Assembly: GCA_023392115.1 (NCBI GenBank)
Contig: JAEVZT010000091.1
Location: forward strand, 1-11,006
DNA: 11,006 nucleotides
From: Chloroflexota bacterium
GTDB lineage: Bacteria; Chloroflexota; Anaerolineae; Aggregatilineales; Phototrophicaceae
Reading direction: 5' to 3'
In this document: in pieces, positions 6,845-11,006 of the stretch
How the letters are laid out: every line of letters starts with the position of its first letter
Numbering within the stretch: the first letter of the stretch is position 1
Position numbers and translations under genes: made by a program
The notes under the pieces: generated by a model
Told to the model about the DNA's origin: nothing
Database searches by the model: none
What the model saw: the letters and a program-made list of their open reading frames with translations, nothing else

Positions 6845-7789
6845 CTACCCCGGAATGATGCGCGTGCCGGTTTCGCCGCGGAGCGCCCGCGCCAAATTCG
6901 GCGGGTCGGTGATGATCGCCTGCGGCCCGCCCATGCGGACGAACTCGATCGCCGCCTCGATCTTCGGCAGCATACTCCCCGGCGCGAAATGCCCTTCCGC
7001 CAGGTACCGCTGTGCTTCTGCCAACGTCATCTGGTCAAGGAAGCGCTGATCCGGCTTATTGAAGTTGAGCGCTACTTTCTCGACGCCAGTCGAGATGATG
7101 AACAGGTCGGCGCGCAGGGTTTGCGCGAGCAAGCTGCTGGCACGGTCTTTGTCGATCACCGCATACGTCCCGCGCAGATCGCCCTGTTCGTCGCGTTTGA
7201 CCGGAATGCCGCCCCCACCGACCGCAATGACGATGTAATCATTCAAGACCAGCGCGCGAATGGCGTTGATCTCCTGAATCGCCAGCGGTTTCGGCGATGC
7301 GACGACGCGCCGCCAGCCGCGTCCCGCGTCCTCGATCACGTTCCAACCTTCTGCCTCGTAACGTCGCGCTTCCTCTTCTGTCATGAAGCCGCCGATCGGC
7401 TTAGTCGGGTTCTTGAACGCCGGATCATCGGGATCGACGCGCGTCTGCGTGATCACGGTGACGATTGTCCGGTTGATCCCCATCCGGCGCAGCGTGTTAT
7501 CAAGCGACTGCTGCACCATGTAACCGATCGACCCCTGCGTGTCAGCGCCGATCAAGTCGAGCGGCACGGTGTGAACCTCATGCGCGGCAAGTTCAGAGCG
7601 GCGCAGGATGTAGCCAACTTGCGGCCCGTTGCCGTGCGTGATGATTACATTCCAGCCGTCGGCGATCATGCTGGCGATGTGACCACACGTTTCCCGCACC
7701 GCTTCCCATTGGTGCGATACTTCCGGGTGCTTTGGATCTAGGATTAAAGAGTTGCCACCAATGGCGATGGTCGCCAATTTTCCTACCAT
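6845..7789 (-). CDS. arcC: Carbamate kinase (ArcC/YqeA type)
   Basis: A complete 314-residue carbamate kinase of the amino acid kinase fold. It transfers phosphate between carbamoyl phosphate and ADP, giving ATP, carbon dioxide and ammonia in the catabolic direction. Signatures are AIGGNSL (9-15), THGNGPQVG (51-59), NPTKPIG (127-133), RRVVASPKP (160-168), AVGGGGIPV (189-197), VIDKDRASSLLA (from 211), STGVEKVALNF and GSMLPKIEAA. It could use carbamoyl phosphate made by the YgeW-like carbamoyltransferase encoded 2 kb upstream, as yqeA and ygeW are paired in E. coli. The ATG at 7789 follows the HEPN stop by only 3 bases with no strong ribosome site (a GGA lies 11 bases upstream). Its expression may therefore depend on transcription or translation through the toxin-antitoxin genes. 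Function well supported; the arcC/yqeA name is interchangeable here. Confidence 0.95.
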   Translation of the reverse strand: MVGKLATIAIGGNSLILDPKHPEVSHQWEAVRETCGHIASMIADGWNVIITHGNGPQVGYILRRSELAAHEVHTVPLDLIGADTQGSIGYMVQQSLDNTLRRMGINRTIVTVITQTRVDPDDPAFKNPTKPIGGFMTEEEARRYEAEGWNVIEDAGRGWRRVVASPKPLAIQEINAIRALVLNDYIVIAVGGGGIPVKRDEQGDLRGTYAVIDKDRASSLLAQTLRADLFIISTGVEKVALNFNKPDQRFLDQMTLAEAQRYLAEGHFAPGSMLPKIEAAIEFVRMGGPQAIITDPPNLARALRGETGTRIIPG

Positions 7790-7792
7790 GAT

Positions 7793-8137
7793 TTAGTTAT
7801 CCGTTTCAAGAATATGTTCGATTTGCTTAACAAGCGCGGGGATTTGCACGGTGGCTACTTCCCAGACAATGCGCCAATTGACATCTGCATAACCATGAAT
7901 AAGGCGATTCCGCATGCCAACTATTTTGCTCCACTCCACTTCAGGGTGTTGAGCTTGAAACGCCTTACTCACATGACCTGCCGCTTCACCGACAACTTCA
8001 ATGGAGCGAACGGTCGCATCGCCAAGCAAGTGTTCTTCTGCGAAGAGATCATCGAATTGCTTCCCCTCGATACGCCGCAGAAGGCGTCGAGAAGAATCTA
8101 GCATGTCATTCAGCAATGCGCGGTCGTTCTCGCTCAT
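7793..8137 (-). CDS. hepT: HEPN-domain toxin-like protein (HepT/DUF86 family)
   Basis: A 114-residue, mostly helical HEPN protein of the HepT/DUF86 family, which pairs with MNT nucleotidyltransferases as toxin and antitoxin. The RNase motif is intact: R76 and H81 in GMRNRLIHGY form R-x4-H, followed by Y83. In the characterised Shewanella HepT/MntA pair, the tyrosine of the R-x4-H-x-Y motif is the residue AMPylated to silence the toxin, so Y83 is the predicted target. SIEVVGEAAGHVSKAF (45-60) is also typical. The ATG at 8137 lies 32 bases inside the MNT gene and gives the usual DRALLxDMLD N-terminus. The next ATG, at 8104, would cut helix 1. Overlap with mntA and AT-richer codons mark it as part of the inserted cassette. 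Confidence 0.92.
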   Translation of the reverse strand: MSENDRALLNDMLDSSRRLLRRIEGKQFDDLFAEEHLLGDATVRSIEVVGEAAGHVSKAFQAQHPEVEWSKIVGMRNRLIHGYADVNWRIVWEVATVQIPALVKQIEHILETDN

Positions 8138-8471
8138 AAAGAGTTACAGCCTGTTTAAGCACCCTATCACGATAATGCCTGCTTAGTTCTTCTGAAGTCA
8201 TCACTTCAGTCTTGCGACCCCAAAGCTCTGTTAGTTCGTCGCCCCAGCTATAGTACTCCCATCCGGGAATATGGTTGGGGTCAAGTTCAACCAGCACATC
8301 AACATCGCTCGGATCATCTCCACCTTCGCGGAAATCATCGCGCAGAACAGAGCCAAACACAGACAGGCTGAGAATATGATGTATTTCGCAGAACTCCTGC
8401 AACGCCGTGCGTACTGCCGGATTATCCAATCGAAGGCGCTGTATAAGTCGGGTAGTTGGTTGTCGAAGCAT
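8106..8471 (-). CDS. mntA: MNT-family nucleotidyltransferase antitoxin (MntA)
   Basis: A 121-residue minimal nucleotidyltransferase, the expected antitoxin of the HEPN protein downstream, which it probably AMPylates using ATP. The active site reads F39-G40-S41 and then D56-V-D58. The gap between GS and DxD is 14 residues, against about 10 in the usual motif, because of an extra GGDDP-like loop. The third carboxylate position is E89 in GRKTEVMT, where aspartate is more common. HIPGWEYYSWGDEL is a substrate-side segment typical of the family. I start at ATG 8471 (GGAACGG lies 9 bases upstream). The frame continues 30 codons further, but that extension is Cys/Trp-rich and unlike the family. It overlaps hepT by 32 bases, the standard sign of a coupled pair. 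Confidence 0.9.
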   Translation of the reverse strand: MLRQPTTRLIQRLRLDNPAVRTALQEFCEIHHILSLSVFGSVLRDDFREGGDDPSDVDVLVELDPNHIPGWEYYSWGDELTELWGRKTEVMTSEELSRHYRDRVLKQAVTLYERERPRIAE

Positions 8472-8588
8472 AACATCCGTTCCATTACAAAAAGTCAGGC
8501 AGGAAATTACGCACACCAGCCAGCAGTTGTATAACATCTTTGTAGGGGCGCAATATCTCACGTCCGCTAACGATACACAACACCACCG

Positions 8589-9611
8589 CTATGCGTTCGA
8601 TTTCCTCAACACATCCAGCGGATACTCGCAGTTGTCCGCCGGATCGACAAACGACCAGAATCGCCAGCCGTTACAGCTTTTCCACCCCGTGACAGCCATC
8701 GCCGCCGCAGAAACGGATTTATAAGTCTTGTCATTAACGGTGACCTGATGTGATTCACTTAGGGTAGCGTTGATACGTTTGCCCTTGTGTTCCACAAAGA
8801 TTGCAATCGGATATTCGAGCGTGTTTTGTTGCGCTTGCACTTCCTGAAGAGACGAAGCAAGTGTCGCGCCGTTCGAGAGTTCATTCCAGAATTCGTTGTT
8901 AAGGACGAAAACGGGGTCTTTCGACTGTGCTACTCCGATCTGGTGTGTGAACATTAATCTGAGCAGCTCTTCTCCATTCATAAGGCTTATTGGGGTCTTT
9001 CCCGGCGCTCTAGCTTCCTCTATTGCGCTTTTTGTGAAGTCACTCGTGGTAATAAAGATACCGCGCTGATGCGGTTCGAGTGAACCGCGAAGATTCCGAA
9101 TCTCTTTAGACCCTATCTTATTGCCTACTTTTTTCACCTGAATCGCAACGGTCACACGCATCAGGTCATGCTCCATCTCCCCCACAACATCGATTCCGCG
9201 ATCGCCGGGTTGCCCCTTCACTCTCACGGTATCTGGATCGAATTCTAGTGTAAGAAGAACTCTCTCAACCAGCTTTTCGAATTGTTTCGGCAGTAATTGT
9301 GAAATGCGTCCACGGAGGGCAACGCGTGTTGAGTGGTTTAGCTTTTCCACAGCATTTTGCTGGATATCGCGCTTCCATTCAGCAAGTCCGTACATCCCGC
9401 TACCTGAAACGTCGAAACGGGGCGTCTCACCGCTTGCCTTCCGTTTCGCATTCTCACGCGAAATCGCAGCGACCAACGAGGCTTCTGGAGTTAACCCCTT
9501 TGTGATGATCCAACCCCGCTTAAGGGCTTCACGGACTAGTTGGCGGTAATGTTGCGGTGTACCGTTCTCTTGGAGCAGTCTGTAAGCAGCATCGACCATT
9601 GAGTACGCCAT
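8589..9611 (-). CDS. HARE-HTH/Mrr-type endonuclease with C-terminal RAMA domain (predicted modification-dependent restriction enzyme)
   Basis: A 340-residue three-part protein. Residues 3-79 fit a HARE-HTH winged helix (AAYRLLQENGTPQHYRQLV, ending FDVSGSGMYGLAEW). Residues about 100-215 are an Mrr-type restriction nuclease: FEKLVERVLLTLEF, then D141 in GDRGIDVVGE and Q158-x-K160, the D...QxK catalytic set, followed by RGIFITTSDFTKSAIEEA. Residues about 270-325 look like a RAMA domain: YKSVSAAAMAVTG and NGWRFW (314-319). HARE-HTH and RAMA are predicted readers of modified DNA, so cleavage of modified foreign DNA is the likely job. That is inference from domain architecture. No methylase gene is adjacent. 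The ATG at 9611 has GAAAGGT 6 bases upstream, so the start is well supported. Base composition is AT-richer than the flanks. All catalytic residues appear present. Confidence 0.9.
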   Translation of the reverse strand: MAYSMVDAAYRLLQENGTPQHYRQLVREALKRGWIITKGLTPEASLVAAISRENAKRKASGETPRFDVSGSGMYGLAEWKRDIQQNAVEKLNHSTRVALRGRISQLLPKQFEKLVERVLLTLEFDPDTVRVKGQPGDRGIDVVGEMEHDLMRVTVAIQVKKVGNKIGSKEIRNLRGSLEPHQRGIFITTSDFTKSAIEEARAPGKTPISLMNGEELLRLMFTHQIGVAQSKDPVFVLNNEFWNELSNGATLASSLQEVQAQQNTLEYPIAIFVEHKGKRINATLSESHQVTVNDKTYKSVSAAAMAVTGWKSCNGWRFWSFVDPADNCEYPLDVLRKSNA

Positions 9612-9678
9612 GAAAGACCTTTCTATTCATTCAGTAAGTACTTTGCTGTGCGCGGCGTCCAATTTCCACACTACCGCC

Positions 9679-9684
9679 ATTATA
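9679..9684 (-). promoter_or_regulatory. Possible -10 promoter element for the nuclease/toxin-antitoxin cassette
   Basis: A perfect TATAAT reads on the minus strand, 67 bases before the nuclease start and directly behind the ygeW terminator. No good -35 hexamer sits 16-18 bases upstream (that stretch is the terminator stem). A TTGACT touches the -10 but is too close to serve. The position between a terminator and the next gene favours a promoter here; the sequence alone is weak. Confidence 0.35.
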
Positions 9685-9721
9685 AGTCAAAAGCCGCTAG
9701 CCCAGTCGTGAGCTAACGGCT
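9685..9721 (-). terminator. Rho-independent terminator after the ygeW-like gene
   Basis: On the minus strand AGCCGTTAGC (9721-9712) pairs with GCTAGCGGCT (9701-9692). This gives a 10-pair stem with one U-G wobble and a 10-base loop, followed by a short TTTTGACTT tract. It begins 33 bases past the carbamoyltransferase stop. Read on the plus strand the stem has a C-A mismatch and no T tract, so it acts for leftward transcription. It would separate ygeY-ygeW from the genes that follow. Confidence 0.68.
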
Positions 9722-9754
9722 AATGATCCAAACGTGTGCTGCGTAGCTTACTGC

Positions 9755-10738
9755 TTACCGCATCGTCAGCGCCATCGCCGCCTTCTGTACGTGCAGGCGA
9801 TTCTCGGCTTCGTCGTAGACGATGCTCTGTGGTCCGTCGATCACCTCGTCGGTGACTTCGATGTTGCGGTCGGCGGGCAGGCAGTGCATGTAAACGCAGT
9901 GATCCTTGGCAAGGCTCATGCGCCGCGCGTCGGTGATCCAGTCGGTGTACTTGCCGCCGCTCTTCTTCGACTCGTCCTTATCCTCGGTCGTCATCCAGCA
10001 GCCCCAGCTCTTGGGATAGACAATGTCGGCATCCCTGAAACCGGCGTCGAAGTCGTCGAGGATTTCGAACGAGCCGCCGCTTTTGCGCGCGTTTTCCGCC
10101 GACTGGTCGACAATGTCCGGCATCAAGCCGAACTCGGGCGGCGCGGTCATGCGGACGTTCATGCCGAAGCGCGTCATCATCAGGATCAGGCTTTGCGGGA
10201 CGGAAAGCGGCTTCTGGTAGCTCGACGCGTACGCCCAACTGACGTTGATCGTCTTGCCGCGCAGGTCGCGCCCGAACTTCTCCTGAATCGTCATCAGGTC
10301 GGCGAGAATCTGGAACGGGTGGAAGATATCGTCCTGCATATTCAGCACCGGCACGCGGCTGGCGTCGGCGACTTCGTTGATGTACTTGTTGCCGAACTTC
10401 CAGTCGCACTGGCGGATCGCGATGCCGTCGGTGTAGCGCCCGATGATCTCGCCGATCTCTTTCGCCGTGTCGCCGTGGCTGATCTGCGTCGTCTCACTGT
10501 CGATGAACATGGCGTGACCGCCCAACTGCGCCATGCCTGACTCGAAGCTGGCGCGAGTGCGCGTGCTGGTGAAGAAGAACAGCAAGCCGAGCACCTTGTC
10601 GCGCAGGAGCGCGTGCGACTCGCCGACGGCGCGCTTGCGCTTCAAGTCCCACGCCACGTCGAGCAGCGTTTCAATTTCGTCTTTCGTCCAGTTCAGTTCC
10701 GGGGCGATACAGTCGCGCCCGCGCAGGTCGGTCTGCAT
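9755..10738 (-). CDS. ygeW: Knotted carbamoyltransferase, YgeW type
   Basis: A complete 327-residue member of the aspartate/ornithine carbamoyltransferase superfamily, closest to YgeW. It transfers a carbamoyl group between carbamoyl phosphate and an amine substrate that is not established. The carbamoyl-phosphate site is S58-T-R-T-R62 in FFFTSTRTRASFE. H140-P-F-Q143 replaces the HPxQ of classical enzymes, and MHCLPADR (284-291) is the second substrate loop. YPKSWGCWMTTEDKDES near 240-260 resembles the knotted subfamily, as in N-acetylornithine carbamoyltransferase and YgeW. E. coli YgeW is longer (about 396 residues). The ATG at 10738 has GAGGAG 10 bases upstream. It follows a ygeY-like gene and is closed by a terminator. 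In a catabolic reading it would make carbamoyl phosphate for the carbamate kinase. Ornithine carbamoyltransferase is the main alternative and is less likely given the neighbours. Confidence 0.9.
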   Translation of the reverse strand: MQTDLRGRDCIAPELNWTKDEIETLLDVAWDLKRKRAVGESHALLRDKVLGLLFFFTSTRTRASFESGMAQLGGHAMFIDSETTQISHGDTAKEIGEIIGRYTDGIAIRQCDWKFGNKYINEVADASRVPVLNMQDDIFHPFQILADLMTIQEKFGRDLRGKTINVSWAYASSYQKPLSVPQSLILMMTRFGMNVRMTAPPEFGLMPDIVDQSAENARKSGGSFEILDDFDAGFRDADIVYPKSWGCWMTTEDKDESKKSGGKYTDWITDARRMSLAKDHCVYMHCLPADRNIEVTDEVIDGPQSIVYDEAENRLHVQKAAMALTMR

Positions 10739-10777
10739 GTTGTTACAGCTCCTCGAAATTAGAGTAATGTATTGCCA

Positions 10778-10783
10778 TTATAC
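10778..10783 (-). promoter_or_regulatory. Possible -10 element upstream of the ygeW-like gene
   Basis: TATAAT on the minus strand lies in the 64-base gap between the ygeY-like stop and ygeW, 39 bases before the ygeW ATG. The nine-base string TATAATGGC is the same as at the other candidate promoter in this window. No clear -35 is visible at the right spacing, so this may be a weak internal promoter or chance. Confidence 0.3.
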
Positions 10784-10802
10784 GCCTGTTGTGGCGGATG
10801 TA

Positions 10803-11006
10803 TTACTTCAAGAGCCCCGGCAGCAGCGCGTACCATTCGGTCGCGCGGACAACGTCATCTAGCGACACTTGATCGATCACCGTGTGCGCGTGGATTTCGT
10901 CGCCGGGACCAAAGCCGATGCTCGGAATGCCCGCCTTGCCCATCCAGTAAATGCCGTTGGTCGAGAAATCCCATTTCCCGGTCGGCATTGCCCCCCACAG
11001 CAGTTC
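10803..11006 (-). CDS. ygeY: YgeY-like M20 family metallohydrolase, C-terminal fragment, cut by window edge
   Basis: The last 67 residues of an M20-type zinc hydrolase; the upstream part lies beyond the right edge. The frame is open to base 11006 and includes WDFSTNGIYWMGKAGIPSIGFGPGDEIHAHTVIDQVSLDDVVRATEWYALLPGLL. FSTNG, GIPSIGFGPG and the HAHTVIDQV histidine that completes the dinuclear metal site in M20 enzymes match the YgeY C-terminus. Family members cleave amide bonds of small acylated or peptide-like substrates; the true substrate of YgeY is not established. The next gene is ygeW, the same adjacency as in the E. coli yge cluster, which supports the call. The ATG visible near 10988 is internal, not a start. 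Confidence 0.88.
   Translation of the reverse strand, partial: ELLWGAMPTGKWDFSTNGIYWMGKAGIPSIGFGPGDEIHAHTVIDQVSLDDVVRATEWYALLPGLLK

Noticed and set aside
6743..7741. 332-residue plus-strand open frame opposite carbamate kinase
   Set aside because: No motif, biased composition, and the minus strand encodes an unambiguous ArcC. The same holds for the long plus-strand frames at 4979-5770, 6022-6648 and 9734-10540.
8472..8561. 30-codon N-terminal extension of the MNT protein
   Set aside because: The added residues are rich in Cys and Trp and unlike MNT proteins. The ATG at 8471 gives the usual family length and has a purine-rich site upstream.
7773..9680. Similar strings CCAATTTTCCTACCAT (7774-7789) and CCAATTTCCACACTACCGCCAT (9659-9680) as insertion-site repeats bounding the cassette
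   Set aside because: The match needs several gaps, and neither copy sits exactly at a cassette edge. Chance similarity cannot be excluded.
9609..9680. A 17-codon frame starting at the ATG of TATAATGGCGG before the nuclease gene
   Set aside because: Too short, with no ribosome site, and it overlaps a candidate -10 element. Nothing supports translation.
9755..10738. Calling the carbamoyltransferase ArgF/ornithine carbamoyltransferase
   Set aside because: HPFQ in place of the usual motif, the knotted-subfamily features and the ygeY neighbour favour YgeW. No arginine genes are nearby.

Overview
The window looks like a chromosomal segment of a high-GC, probably anaerobic or facultative bacterium, most likely a member of Chloroflexota (Anaerolineae-like). 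This lineage call is inference. It rests on coenzyme F420 genes next to a YgeW/YgeY/SsnA-type catabolic set, and on small conserved proteins that resemble ones I remember from that phylum. Every gene I accept is on the minus strand, so the window reads from right to left, and most junctions are a few bases long or overlap.

Right edge to 9755 (first in transcription order): the C-terminal end of a YgeY-like M20 hydrolase, then a complete YgeW-like knotted carbamoyltransferase that ends in a good rho-independent terminator (about 9685-9721). From 9611 to 7793 lies an AT-richer insert. It encodes a HARE-HTH/Mrr/RAMA protein, which is a predicted modified-DNA restriction nuclease, followed by an MNT nucleotidyltransferase and a HEPN (HepT-like) protein that form a toxin-antitoxin pair. 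The insert separates the carbamoyltransferase from the gene expected to work with it, a carbamate kinase, which starts 3 bases after the HEPN stop codon.

7789 to 1105: the tight run continues with carbamate kinase, a threonine-synthase-like PLP enzyme with an N-terminal zinc ribbon, a DPM1/ArnC-type membrane glycosyltransferase, an 81-residue predicted coiled-coil protein, a second PLP fold-type-II enzyme, an unrecognised RWYRIP-motif protein, and the SsnA amidohydrolase. Then come the F420:NADP+ oxidoreductase NpdG and the start of the F420-0:gamma-glutamyl ligase CofE, which is cut by the left edge.

Taken together, YgeY, YgeW, carbamate kinase, SsnA and PLP enzymes are the core of the yge/ssnA cluster of Enterobacteria and Clostridia that has been linked to anaerobic purine (urate) breakdown. 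The carbamoyltransferase and carbamate kinase could recover ATP from a carbamoyl intermediate. The usual diaminopropionate ammonia-lyase (YgeX) is not in the window, and one or both of the other PLP enzymes may take its place. The F420 genes suggest that the host makes F420 and can exchange electrons between it and NADPH. No tRNA, rRNA, CRISPR array or insertion sequence was seen, and no stretch over 300 bases lacks a gene.
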